DNA of 64,000 nucleotides from Micromonospora ureilytica. Its GTDB lineage: Bacteria > Actinomycetota > Actinomycetes > Mycobacteriales > Micromonosporaceae. The notes under the pieces were generated by a model. That model had not been told where the DNA came from and did not search any database. It saw only the letters and a program-made list of their open reading frames with translations. Made by a program: the position numbers and the translations under genes. The stretch is from NCBI RefSeq assembly GCF_015751765.1, contig NZ_JADOTX010000001.1, forward strand, positions 4,526,001 to 4,590,000. Reading direction: 5' to 3'. Shown piece after piece: positions 47,153-54,941 of this stretch; the first letter of the stretch is position 1, and every line of letters begins with the position of its first letter.

Positions 47153-48196
47153 TCAGCCGGCCGGAACGGTCAGGACGTGCAGGGTGGCCTGCTCTCTCCC
47201 GCTCCAGTCGTAGGAGAGCGCGTAGAGCCGTGCGCCGTTCGGCGACCAGGCCAGCCCACCCGGGCTCAGCTCACCGCCGCCCAGCACGAAGCGGGTCAGT
47301 TCGGTGCCGTCCGGCCGGTAGACGAACAGGTACGACCTGTCCGCTGCGGCGGCGATCCTGGTGCCGTCGCGGGACGGCTCGACGGCGGCCGGGTACGCGC
47401 CGGTGGGGAAGGTCGCCGAGGGGGTGGTGATGTCGGCGAACGGGAACGCCTGCACCTCGTACGGGGCGCCGGCCGCGGTGTAGAGGGTGGTGCCGGTCGG
47501 GTCGAGGGCGATGTCCTGCAGGTTGCTGCCGATCACCGTCCAGTCGTTCGCCCGCAGCAGGGTCAGTGCTCCCCCGGCTCCGATCCCGTACGCGTAGACC
47601 GACGCCGGGCTCAACGACATCTGCCCGGCCAGCAGCACCGACCGGTTCTGGCTGGCGGCGGCCAGCAGCGGAGCGCCGTAGAAGTCCTGGGTGGTGGCCA
47701 TCCCCGTGGTCACCCGGGCCGGCTGACGGCCCAGGTCGATCTGGCCGATGTTGCCGCCCCACTGGTCACAGCCGTAGCCGAACCACAGGTAGCGCCCGGT
47801 CAGCGCCAGCGACGACGGGCACTCACCCGCACCGGTGTCGTACCGGGCCGACTCGATCAACGAGCCGGTGTCGAAGGCGGCGATGGCGTTGGCGGTGGGC
47901 AGCGCCACGTAGAGCGTCCGCCGGTCGGCGCTGAGCAGCAGGTCGGTGGGGCCGGGCAGGCCCGACAGGGTGCCGACCACAGCGCCTGCCGCAGTGGTCA
48001 CCACGACGTCGGTCGAGGAGCGGCCACCGCTGACGAAGACCCGGTCACCGGCCGACACCACGTCGGCGACCGTCGTCAGCGGCAGCGGGGTCGCGGTCGG
48101 CGCGGCAGCCGCCTGGGCATGACCCGGGACCGCGCCGACGAGCAGCCCGGCGGTCAGCGCCGCCAGCACCAGGGTGAAGCCTCTTCTGATCTGCAC
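47153..48196 (-). CDS. Secreted beta-propeller-like protein
   Basis: This 347-residue protein begins with a Sec signal (VQIRRGFTLVLAALTAGLLV, cleavage near residue 30 at AQA). Repeated blades follow, such as PGPTDLLLSADRRTLYVAL, LQDIALDPTGTTLYTAAG and GGLAWSPNGARLYALSYDW, the pattern of seven-bladed propellers of the YVTN or lactonase type. No catalytic residues stand out, so an extracellular binding role is as likely as an enzyme. GTG at 48196 is chosen for AAGGA 7 nt upstream. Confidence 0.8.
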   Translation of the reverse strand: MQIRRGFTLVLAALTAGLLVGAVPGHAQAAAAPTATPLPLTTVADVVSAGDRVFVSGGRSSTDVVVTTAAGAVVGTLSGLPGPTDLLLSADRRTLYVALPTANAIAAFDTGSLIESARYDTGAGECPSSLALTGRYLWFGYGCDQWGGNIGQIDLGRQPARVTTGMATTQDFYGAPLLAAASQNRSVLLAGQMSLSPASVYAYGIGAGGALTLLRANDWTVIGSNLQDIALDPTGTTLYTAAGAPYEVQAFPFADITTPSATFPTGAYPAAVEPSRDGTRIAAAADRSYLFVYRPDGTELTRFVLGGGELSPGGLAWSPNGARLYALSYDWSGREQATLHVLTVPAG

Positions 48197-48325
48197 CGTT
48201 CGTCCTTTCGGAGCATCGACGCGTACGCCGACGGCCGGGGCCATCCCGCGCTCATCCATTGACGTAGATGAGTAGCACAGCCGGCGCGCGCGTGGGGGGC
48301 ACCGTGTTCCGCGAGACCGCCGGCA

Positions 48326-48331
48326 TAGCCT
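48326..48331 (+). promoter_or_regulatory. Predicted -10 element of the HIT gene
   Basis: TAGCCT ends 6 nt before the ATG at 48338 with no ribosome-binding site, as for leaderless transcripts. Confidence 0.4.
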
Positions 48332-48337
48332 GGCCCG

Positions 48338-48760
48338 ATGAGCGGTTGCGTGTTCTGCGGGATCGTGACGGGTGAGGTGCCGGCGTTCCGAGTGGCCGAC
48401 ACCTCGGACGGGGTGGCGTTCCTGGACACCCGGCCGGTGTTCAAGGGGCACGTGCTGGTGGTGCCTCGGGTGCACCTGGTGACCCTGGCGGAGTTGCCTG
48501 CCGACCTGCTGCCCGGCTACTTCGCCATGGTCCAGCGGCTGGCGGTGGCGGTGGAGACCGCTCTCGGCGCGGGTGGGACGTTCGTGGCGATGAACAACAA
48601 GGTGTCCCAATCGGTGCCCCACCTGCACACCCACGTGGTCCCGCGAACCAAGGGCGACGGGTTGCGTGGCTTCTTCTGGCCGCGCACACGGTACGACGAC
48701 GACACCGAGGCCCAGACGTACGCGGATCGCATCGCGGCAGCGCTCCCCGGCGGGGCCTGA
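48338..48760 (+). CDS. HIT family nucleotide hydrolase
   Basis: This 140-residue protein has the histidine triad HLHTHVV (His95, His97, His99), where the last His forms the nucleotidyl intermediate. An N-terminal CVFC pair (Cys4, Cys7) and VPRVHLVTL are typical of Hint/AP4A hydrolase-like members. These proteins release AMP from adenylated substrates; the physiological one is unknown. It stands 74 bp upstream of msrA in the same direction. Confidence 0.92.
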   Translation: MSGCVFCGIVTGEVPAFRVADTSDGVAFLDTRPVFKGHVLVVPRVHLVTLAELPADLLPGYFAMVQRLAVAVETALGAGGTFVAMNNKVSQSVPHLHTHVVPRTKGDGLRGFFWPRTRYDDDTEAQTYADRIAAALPGGA

Positions 48761-48834
48761 CTCATCCTCACGCGGGTAAGGAAGGTGGACCCTCCGGTGT
48801 TACACGCTGGGAGTGGTACGAGAGGAGATCCCAC

Positions 48835-49497
<663 letters not shown>

Positions 49498-49510
49498 CCA
49501 GCACAAACAC

Positions 49511-49549
49511 ACCCCCGGTCGCCGCTGCGGGGAGCGGCTGACCGGGGGT
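49511..49549. terminator. Element-supplied terminator for msrA and the GntR-type gene
   Basis: ACCCCCGGTC (49511-49520) pairs with GACCGGGGGT (49540-49549), with an inner GCCGCT/AGCGGC stem (49521-49526 and 49533-49538). It lies 14 bp after the chimeric msrA stop and touches the stop of the convergent regulator gene. Confidence 0.8.
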
Positions 49550-49860
49550 CACTCTGCTACGTAGGTCCCGGAACCCGGCACGCCCACGATTAGCCCGCGC
49601 GCCTTAAGCGCGTCCAGGGCTCGCGCCACCGTGCGGCGGGCCGACCCGTACTCAGCCGCGAGCGCGTCATACGACGGGAGTCGGGTGCCGGGCGGGAACT
49701 CACGCACGCCGATGCGCCGAGCTAGGTCGGCCTCGATCTGGCGGGACGTGTGGGGAATCGGCACGGGCGTCATTCTGCGGTGTACCCGGCGGGGGCCGGC
49801 TCGCACTACGTAGACGGGCGGCACGGGCTGACATGGTTGCCCCGCTGGCACTGGTGACAT
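49549..49860 (-). CDS. Small GntR-type winged-helix regulator
   Basis: The last 74 residues form a GntR DNA-binding domain: QIEADLARRIGVREFPPGT, LPSYDALAAEYGSARRTV, ARALDALKARGLIV, then GSGTYVAE. No ligand-binding domain follows, as in the short KorSA-like regulators of actinomycete integrative elements. The start is uncertain: ATG at 49860 gives 103 residues, ATG at 49773 gives only the domain. No Shine-Dalgarno is seen for either. It probably controls excision or element gene expression, an inference from family and position at the element's left end. Confidence 0.8.
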   Translation of the reverse strand: MSPVPAGQPCQPVPPVYVVRAGPRRVHRRMTPVPIPHTSRQIEADLARRIGVREFPPGTRLPSYDALAAEYGSARRTVARALDALKARGLIVGVPGSGTYVAE

Positions 49861-49898
49861 TACCGTGACTATTTCGGCGCAGTACGTGAGCGGACGGG

Positions 49899-50240
49899 AT
49901 GGTGACCATGGCGCGGCATAGACCACCGGTAATCCGTACGGGTCCAGTGCATCGGCGTGATTGGAGTTGGGAGGCGTGGGGGCGGCGCTGCGTGTGTGGG
50001 CTCCCGTGGAAGTGTCCAGACGCGGGCACCGTGCCGCCCCCGGCCGAGCCGTCCGGGCGGGTGGTGGGCCGGTACCCGGTTGCCGGGCCGACCGGGCGGG
50101 CCGGGCGGACGGTGGCGGGCGCGGTGGGCGCAGACAACGAGCGGCCGAGGCTGCTCACGCTTGCGGGCGAATGGCGCGGCAACGGGGGGCGGTGGCCTGC
50201 GGGCGGATGCCAGGTGCCCAACGCCCGGCGGCGGGCGTGA
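49899..50240 (+). CDS. Hypothetical element protein with CxC-C motif
   Basis: This 113-residue basic protein (possible second start at 49908) has an N-terminal block with three cysteines (RRCVCGLPWKCPD, about 29-41) and an aromatic WSWEAWG. The rest is Gly/Arg/Pro-rich. It is divergent from the GntR-type gene, and its stop overlaps the start of the next gene (TGATG), which supports both being real. No family recognised. The ribosome-binding site is weak. Confidence 0.5.
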   Translation: MVTMARHRPPVIRTGPVHRRDWSWEAWGRRCVCGLPWKCPDAGTVPPPAEPSGRVVGRYPVAGPTGRAGRTVAGAVGADNERPRLLTLAGEWRGNGGRWPAGGCQVPNARRRA

Positions 50241-50428
50241 TGGTGGGCGAGGAAGACGCACCCGCCCGCGTGCCGGTCGATGCGGGCGCGTGGCGGTGGC
50301 CGGTGCGGGCGGATCGGATCGAATGCGGGGAATGCTCGGAGCGGATGCCTGTTGCGCCGTTGACCGCGCTCACCGAGATTGCCGACGCGTTGGCCGAACA
50401 CACGCGCGTCTGTCGCGCCTTCTCCTGA
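50240..50428 (+). CDS. Small zinc-binding-like element protein
   Basis: This 62-residue protein has CGEC, then a His and a Cys (EHTRVC) near the C-terminus, a possible zinc site. The ATG overlaps the previous stop as TGATG, so translation is likely coupled. It ends 12 bp before a strong terminator. No known family; the call rests on coupling and the conserved-looking Cys pattern. Confidence 0.5.
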   Translation: MVGEEDAPARVPVDAGAWRWPVRADRIECGECSERMPVAPLTALTEIADALAEHTRVCRAFS

Positions 50429-50439
50429 CCCAGAAACGA

Positions 50440-50475
50440 CGAAACCCCCGGACCCAAGTGGGTACGGGGGTTTCG
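50440..50475. terminator. Strong bidirectional terminator inside the element
   Basis: CGAAACCCCCG (50440-50450) and CGGGGGTTTCG (50465-50475) are perfect 11-bp arms; inside them ACCCA/TGGGT (50452-50456 and 50459-50463) continues the stem. It separates the plus-strand pair from the minus-strand membrane protein. Confidence 0.88.
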
Positions 50476-50486
50476 CTGTGTGGGGA

Positions 50487-51020
50487 TCAGGCAGTGGGGG
50501 CCAGAGTCACGCCGCTGACGCTGCCGGACAGGGTGGCGGCGGTGGCGGTGTCGGGAACCGTAACGGTGATCTTCACGTCGGCGGGGGTGCTGGTGCTGAT
50601 GGTGCTCCCGATCTTCGCGGGCGAGTCGGAGGCGAAAGCGGCCGTGAGCTGCGTACCGAATTCAACCCCGGTGATCTTCGCGGACGGGGCGTCAGCCGGG
50701 GCGGCAATGCGAGCGGTGAACGTCAACGTTGCGCCGGGGTAAGCCGAACCGACGTTGAGCGCCAGCGACGAACCGGAGGCGGTCACGGACGGATCAACCA
50801 TGCCGTCCGACGCAACAACGGTGACGTTCGCCCACGTGTAGGTCGGCGTCGATTTGATCTGTCCACTGATGTTGGCCTTGGCGAAGAACAGCACGGCGGC
50901 CAGAGCGATCGACGGGACGAGCAGGAACACGGCCGGCACGGCGATGAACAGCGGCACGCCTAGTACCTTGCGACGCCAGCGGGAACGCGGGGCGGCGGCG
51001 TGGGCGGGGGTGGTGCTCAT
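50487..51020 (-). CDS. Membrane-anchored, surface-exposed element protein
   Basis: This 177-residue protein has a basic cytoplasmic start (PRSRWRRKVLG), one membrane segment at about 22-46 and a roughly 125-residue outside region rich in Ser/Thr/Ala/Val with regular beta-strand spacing (Ig-like). It has no cysteines and no sorting signal. GAGGAG lies 7-8 nt before the ATG, a strong ribosome-binding site. It has its own terminator. A role at the cell surface, such as superinfection exclusion, is possible but unsupported; no family is recognised. Confidence 0.72.
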   Translation of the reverse strand: MSTTPAHAAAPRSRWRRKVLGVPLFIAVPAVFLLVPSIALAAVLFFAKANISGQIKSTPTYTWANVTVVASDGMVDPSVTASGSSLALNVGSAYPGATLTFTARIAAPADAPSAKITGVEFGTQLTAAFASDSPAKIGSTISTSTPADVKITVTVPDTATAATLSGSVSGVTLAPTA

Positions 51021-51088
51021 GATCTGGTCTCCTCGGAACGGGGTGGGACGGGTGGAGCGGTGCCGGCCGGCATACGGCAGGCGGGCGG

Positions 51089-51391
51089 TCATCGGGCGGG
51101 CCAGAGGTCGCGGCCATCGATGACGGTGATGTCGGCACCGGTGGCGACCACGCTGCGGCGGATACCGCCGGACCAGCAGGGCAAGCAAACGACACCCATG
51201 GATCGGCCGTTCATCTCGACGGCGACGGCGCGGGGCGCGTCGAGCAGGGTGCCGCAACGGCAGGTGATGGCGCGGGACACGTCGAAACGCAGGGAAGCGC
51301 GGGCGGCGTAGAGATCCTGTGCGCCACGGCGGGCGATTGCCTCGGCTTGGGCCACGGTGACGCCGGTCAGAACGTCTGTAGGGTTGTTCAC
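51089..51391 (-). CDS. Hypothetical element protein with CxC and CxxC pairs
   Basis: Starting at the GTG at 51391 (GGAG 7 nt upstream), this 100-residue protein has CRCG near residue 45 and CLPC near 70, a likely zinc ribbon, between two short helices. It lies 68 bp upstream of the membrane-anchored protein on the same strand. No named family. Confidence 0.6.
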   Translation of the reverse strand: MNNPTDVLTGVTVAQAEAIARRGAQDLYAARASLRFDVSRAITCRCGTLLDAPRAVAVEMNGRSMGVVCLPCWSGGIRRSVVATGADITVIDGRDLWPAR

Positions 51392-51699
51392 GGTCGGTCT
51401 CCTGTTCACGCAGGGTGCCGGCAAGTCCCGGCGGCCCGTTGGCGCGGGCCGTCCGGGGCGTCTCAGTTAGGCTCGTTTACTGAGGTGCGAGCAGCTTGCG
51501 CCCGGCCGGTGGGCGTGTCTAGCCGGACATAAAAGCCCAGGTCAGGGCAGCGGTGACGGGCGGTCGGAGAAAACCGCGACCGGCGTCGATTCAGTCGGGA
51601 TAGCGACAGACGCTTGACGCGGCCGGGCCGGCACGCTACCCGCAAAACCGCCCCGACCAGCGGCCCAGCGGTGGGCGGCGGTCGGGGCGGCGGGGAGCG
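51392..51699. other. Intergenic stretch with terminator
   Basis: These 308 bases hold a hairpin at 51650-51688 that ends the upstream operon, and the expected promoter of the 51089-51391 gene. No coding frame is convincing. Confidence 0.45.
51650..51688 (-). terminator. Terminator of the tiny-gene operon
   Basis: GCCCCGACC (51650-51658) and GGTCGGGGC (51680-51688) are perfect 9-bp arms just beyond the stop at 51700. Confidence 0.65.
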
Positions 51700-51999
51700 T
51701 CAGAAGGGGAATTCGTCGTCGTCCATGTCGGCGGCCGGGGCGGCAAGCTTGGCCGGCGGGCGCAGGGTGCGGGCGGCGGCGGCCAGCTCGGGCGGCGGGG
51801 TGCCGGCGTGGCGCTCGGGCACGTCGTAGCAGTCCCACGTGATGCGTACGCCGTCCACGGTGGCGCTGTGGACACAGCGCACGAAGCGGCGGCGGATCTC
51901 GTACGGGTCGCCGGTCACGCGGGACAGCCACAGGTCGGCCCCGTTCGCCCAGGCGGTGCCGGGCGGTGCCGCCTCCTGCCCGTAAGCGCGGCGGCTCAT
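51700..51999 (-). CDS. Element protein with SSB-like acidic C-terminal tip
   Basis: This 99-residue protein has an N-terminal strand-rich region (ADLWLSRVTGDPYEIRRRFV, then GVRITWDCYDVP), a Pro/Ala linker and ends in DMDDDEFPF. The last residues closely resemble the DDDIPF tip by which single-stranded DNA-binding proteins recruit partner enzymes. It is shorter than SSB and I cannot confirm an OB fold. The ATG overlaps the previous stop (ATGA). Last of three coupled tiny genes. Confidence 0.65.
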   Translation of the reverse strand: MSRRAYGQEAAPPGTAWANGADLWLSRVTGDPYEIRRRFVRCVHSATVDGVRITWDCYDVPERHAGTPPPELAAAARTLRPPAKLAAPAADMDDDEFPF

Positions 52000-52163
52000 G
52001 CGGCACGCCCCCGGCGGGCCATGTTCCGTACGACAGTGGCGCGGATCTTGCTACGGACGCGGCAGCAGGGGCGGCAGTACCGGCGGCGGCCGTCGCTCGT
52101 TCGGGCGTCGCGGCTGAACAATTCTATTGGGCGCTCTAAATTGCATTCCGCGCAAATCTTCAT
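51996..52163 (-). CDS. Tiny zinc-finger protein (endonuclease VII-like Cys pattern)
   Basis: This 55-residue protein has CAEC at 4-7 and CRPC at 30-33 around ELFSRDARTSDGRRRY. That is the two-knuckle zinc pattern seen at the start of phage recombination endonuclease VII and related HNH proteins, but no nuclease core follows. Both its start and stop overlap neighbours as ATGA. AT-rich codons (AAT, TTA, ATA) at the beginning differ from host use. Confidence 0.65.
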   Translation of the reverse strand: MKICAECNLERPIELFSRDARTSDGRRRYCRPCCRVRSKIRATVVRNMARRGRAA

Positions 52164-52315
52164 CGCATTCTCCGGCGCAATTCGTACGGCACGTAAAAGC
52201 TATTTGCCTCCTGCCAGGCGGCGTCCCATGTGCGGCCAGCGTCGAGCAATTCGCGCATCGCGCGGCGCACGTATGCGGCGCGGGACTCGCCGGGGCGGGC
52301 GTCGAGGCGGCTCAT
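52160..52315 (-). CDS. Tiny helical element protein
   Basis: This 51-residue protein has strong support for translation: AAGGAG lies 6 nt before the ATG, and its TGA overlaps the next start (ATGA). It is a charged helix with an aromatic patch (RTWDAAWQEANSFYVPYELR). First gene of a three-gene operon downstream of an AT-rich control region. No family recognised. Confidence 0.65.
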   Translation of the reverse strand: MSRLDARPGESRAAYVRRAMRELLDAGRTWDAAWQEANSFYVPYELRRRMR

Positions 52316-52719
52316 TATGGACTCCTTACGGCTTTGGTAAATGGTCGAAAATACAATTTTTGGTATTTACTGTTTTTTGGTAAATTGCTGGGATACCGGG
52401 CTCACTTGAAACTGCCATGCCTACCGGGAGGGCGTCTGGCGGGGGGCGGGGAGGCAGCCCCCACCCCCTGCACTGACCTGCGAACGACGCAGCAAACGCA
52501 CGCGCACAATTCCACAAAGGAACGTCGTAATGCGTTCGCTCGCACATTCACCATTCAACTAATGCGATTCATTAAGCACAACTACAATTCATGCCAACAT
52601 GCAGCGCACATTATCTCGCCTGCAAGAATTGTTCTGCGTCGACAACGTGGACATAGATGCGTCGATGTGTGCGTCTTACTCGTAGGCAGCAAGACGCACA
52701 CATCAAACGCATTACTCAT
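52316..52719. promoter_or_regulatory. AT-rich control region of the element
   Basis: These 404 bases are much richer in A/T than their surroundings and hold no convincing gene. Next to the operon starting at 52315 there are three direct repeats on the minus strand, ATTTACCAAA at 52342-52333 and 52385-52376 and AAATACCAAA between them near 52367-52358, likely operators. A small plus-strand frame (10 codons, MRSLAHSPFN) after AAAGGA near 52523-52530 could be a leader peptide. The hairpin at 52664-52704 lies at the right edge. Confidence 0.5.
52664..52704 (-). terminator. Hairpin after the 52720-52905 gene
   Basis: GATGTGTGCGTCTT (52664-52677) and AAGACGCACACATC (52691-52704) are perfect 14-bp arms with a 13-nt loop, about 15 bp beyond the stop. 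It may also be an operator. Confidence 0.7.
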
Positions 52720-52905
52720 TCACTCATTGTCCGGCGAGAGAGGGGGGAGGCCGGCGAATTGCCGCGCCAATTCATCCGGCGTTCCAGCCCGCACCTCGGC
52801 GGCGTAGTAGTCCGCATCCGACATCTCGGCGGTGCGGGCCACGCGGGGGCGGCCCGACGTTTGTACCGCCCGGTAGAACATCGCGGCGGCGTAATTGAGA
52901 TCCAT
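52720..52905 (-). CDS. Small hypothetical element protein
   Basis: This 61-residue acidic protein has helices around NYAAAMFYRAV and DADYYAAEVRAG and no cysteines. AGGAGG 9 nt before the ATG is one of the best ribosome-binding sites in the element. It is the last gene before the hairpin at 52664-52704. No family recognised. Confidence 0.65.
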   Translation of the reverse strand: MDLNYAAAMFYRAVQTSGRPRVARTAEMSDADYYAAEVRAGTPDELARQFAGLPPLSPDNE

Positions 52906-52952
52906 GTGCGTCTACCTCCTAGGGGGTGTCAAGCGGGCGGGGCCGGGGTTGT

Positions 52953-53372
52953 TCACTTGCTGCCCAGCAGGGTCCGATGCGGACGGTCCCGCATCGACCC
53001 CTTGGCGTGCGGCACCACCGGGCGGGCAGCGACCCGACAGTCACCCGAGCAATAGCGCTTGCTGCCCTTCGCCGGGAACGGCTCGCCACAGTGCGCGCAC
53101 GGCTTCACCGGTGCCGGCGCGGGCAGCTCGGGCAGCTCGGGCAGCTCGGGCAGTTCCTCGGCCACCAGCGTGCCAGCGGCGCGGGCACGCTCACGGATGA
53201 AGAACTCTTCATCCTTCTGACCGGCCAGCGTGGCGGCCTCCACACGGGCCAGCAGGGCAGCCGCACGGGCGCGCTTGGCACCCTTGCGGCGCTCGGCGGC
53301 GGCCCGGCCGGCAATCGGCGCACCCTCGCGGTTGGCCTTCTTGTAACCGGCGTCGTGCTTCTGCTTGCTCAT
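52953..53372 (-). CDS. Element protein with ELP repeats and C-terminal zinc ribbon
   Basis: This 139-residue protein has a basic helical half (KKANREGAP, then ERRKGAKRARAAALLARVEA), a tandem repeat of four ELP units at about 73-84, and a zinc ribbon with Cys92, Cys95, Cys108 and Cys112 (CAHCGEPFP, then RYCSGDC). The start overlaps the preceding stop (ATGA). It looks like a nucleic-acid-binding adaptor, but no family is recognised. The ELP repeat is also visible as a DNA tandem repeat and may vary in copy number. Confidence 0.7.
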   Translation of the reverse strand: MSKQKHDAGYKKANREGAPIAGRAAAERRKGAKRARAAALLARVEAATLAGQKDEEFFIRERARAAGTLVAEELPELPELPELPAPAPVKPCAHCGEPFPAKGSKRYCSGDCRVAARPVVPHAKGSMRDRPHRTLLGSK

Positions 53373-53722
53373 CGACGGATGTCCTTGGCTAGATCGCGGA
53401 TGTCGGGGCGGGCGTCGCTGTCGGCGGTGCCGTTGCGGATCTGCCGGGCCAGCGCTCGCACGTCCACAGGGGCCGGCGGCGCAACCTCGGCCGGGGGCTG
53501 CTCGCCGGACAACGCGTTGACCACGTTGCCCAGCGCGGCAGTGAGGTTGCCGTCTGCGTCGGCCAGCGCTTGCAGGGCGTCGCCGTGCGTCATGCCGGTG
53601 ACCTCGGCCAGCCGCGCCACGTCGGACGTGATCGCGCGCTGACGCTTCATGTCGGCCAGGTCGTCGCCCAGCACCGGGCGGGGGCGGGCGGTGTTGCCCA
53701 GGACGGGATCGCGGTGGGTCAT
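53369..53722 (-). CDS. Hypothetical element protein with UBA-like helix
   Basis: This 117-residue protein has a central segment (VARLAEVTGMTHGDALQALA, then ADGNLTAALGNVV) that looks like a UBA/TS-N three-helix unit, followed by a Pro/Val linker and a charged end. No catalytic motif. It overlaps the previous gene by 4 bp and the next as ATGA, so it is part of a coupled operon. Confidence 0.65.
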   Translation of the reverse strand: MTHRDPVLGNTARPRPVLGDDLADMKRQRAITSDVARLAEVTGMTHGDALQALADADGNLTAALGNVVNALSGEQPPAEVAPPAPVDVRALARQIRNGTADSDARPDIRDLAKDIRR

Positions 53723-54282
53723 CGGGCACCCCCGGCGGCAATCACGCGCAGAGCGCGCAGGATGTTGTCGACGTTGCCCAGCGAAAGGAAACCATCCACA
53801 ACGCCGCTGTGCGGGGCGTAGCCCGTCGAGCGATCGATCAGCACGGCCAGGCGGTCGGTCATCCTGCCGATCTCGTCCCGGTCGCGCTGGCGGGCGGCCT
53901 CGACGTGCGGGGCCGACACGTCCAGGAGCGCATCCTGAGCGGCCACGGCGACCCGCAGCGCGGCGGTGTGCGCGTCGCGGATGTCGTCCGCACGGCCCTG
54001 CCAGTAGGTGTCAGCCTTGGGCTGCACCTTGCCGGCCTTGACCTTGACGGTGTAGTCCTCGTGCTCACTGACGAGCGCGGCCATGGCGTCCACGATGGAC
54101 TGCATGGCGGCGCGAGCCTGGTGCAGCTTCGCCAGCGCGTCGGCCACGGCCGGCACCTGCTCGGCAATGGCGTCCACGGCGACCGGAACATCGGCCTTGG
54201 CGGCAGCGCGTACGCCGTACGGCCGGCGACCAAAGGTCAGGACGGAAACGCAGTTGGTGATGTGGTGAAATTCGATACCCAT
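53719..54282 (-). CDS. Hypothetical alpha-helical element protein
   Basis: This 187-residue protein is mostly helical and Ala-rich, with long amphipathic stretches (AEQVPAVADALAKLHQARAA; TAALRVAVAAQDALLDVSA) that suggest a coiled coil or bundle. It has a single Cys and no known motif. It is the largest unknown in the operon and is coupled to the next gene. Function unknown. Confidence 0.65.
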   Translation of the reverse strand: MGIEFHHITNCVSVLTFGRRPYGVRAAAKADVPVAVDAIAEQVPAVADALAKLHQARAAMQSIVDAMAALVSEHEDYTVKVKAGKVQPKADTYWQGRADDIRDAHTAALRVAVAAQDALLDVSAPHVEAARQRDRDEIGRMTDRLAVLIDRSTGYAPHSGVVDGFLSLGNVDNILRALRVIAAGGAR

Positions 54283-54360
54283 GATTGGGCCTTTCGTTGC
54301 TCGGCCGTTACTCCACGTGCCAAGCGGGGTTGCGCGGTGTCCGACCGGCGGCGGGGTTGA

Positions 54361-54570
54361 TCAGTTGGCGAACGGGTCGTGATCGCGGGCGGCTTCCTCG
54401 CAGACAAGGCAGCCAGGGACCGGCCACAGCGAGACGTGCGCGCGGTGGCGCTGCCATTCCTCGCGGTTGCGCGCGGCGTGCCGGACGTTGCGGGGATGGG
54501 CGGCGCGTGCGTCACGCGCGGCCATCAACGCGGCGAACTCAGCCGCGCGGCGGCGGTCACGGTTGTTCAT
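54361..54570 (-). CDS. Small basic element protein with CxxC
   Basis: This 69-residue protein is Arg/Ala-rich (NNRDRRRAAEFAALMAARD) and ends with PGCLVCEEAARDHD, carrying one CxxC pair. It overlaps the upstream gene by 14 bp. The ribosome-binding site is poor, so coupled translation is likely. No family recognised. Confidence 0.55.
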   Translation of the reverse strand: MNNRDRRRAAEFAALMAARDARAAHPRNVRHAARNREEWQRHRAHVSLWPVPGCLVCEEAARDHDPFAN

Positions 54571-54742
54571 TGGCGCGCGCCTTCCGCTCCAAATGCCGGC
54601 GCTTGTACTCCCGACCGGCCGCACGCTTGCAGGCCACATCGGCGCACACCTTGCGGGGCTGGCCGTGACCGCCGTAGGGGATCGAAGTGCCGCAAGCGGT
54701 ACACGGCAACGGTTCCAACGGAGGGCGGCGGTTGCGGCCCAT
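54557..54742 (-). CDS. Small zinc-ribbon element protein
   Basis: This 61-residue protein has CTAC at about 14-17 and C-x4-C (VCADVACKRAAGR) near 33-38, with a basic helix at the end (EYKRRHLERKARAN). The start overlaps the previous stop as TAATG. The pattern suggests a small DNA- or RNA-binding protein. Confidence 0.58.
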   Translation of the reverse strand: MGRNRRPPLEPLPCTACGTSIPYGGHGQPRKVCADVACKRAAGREYKRRHLERKARANEQP

Positions 54743-54927
54743 TACCCGACCACTCCCAACGCGGCGCGGGGCGGGGTGCCACACCGGCCGCACGCGGTGC
54801 CGATCTCGGCGGTCGGAAGGATGACCACATAGGACGCGCGGCAGCCGCATCCGTTGATCTCACAACGGAAGTCGGACGACATCAGTAGTTCGTGCCGGCG
54901 CTCGGGCGAGACATGGATAGCGGTCAT
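54742..54927 (-). CDS. Small Cys-rich element protein
   Basis: This 61-residue protein has five cysteines in two clusters (CEINGCGC and CGRCG), typical of a zinc knuckle. GGAG lies about 8 nt before the ATG. It is 14 bp downstream of the HNH gene and coupled to the next gene. No family recognised. Confidence 0.6.
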   Translation of the reverse strand: MTAIHVSPERRHELLMSSDFRCEINGCGCRASYVVILPTAEIGTACGRCGTPPRAALGVVG

Positions 54928-54941
54928 CGGGCGGTCTCCAT

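Noticed and set aside
52523..52807. A plus-strand protein across the AT-rich control region
   Set aside because: It runs antisense into the 52720-52905 gene, spans a hairpin, and has no domain; only a 10-codon leader-like frame has a ribosome-binding site.
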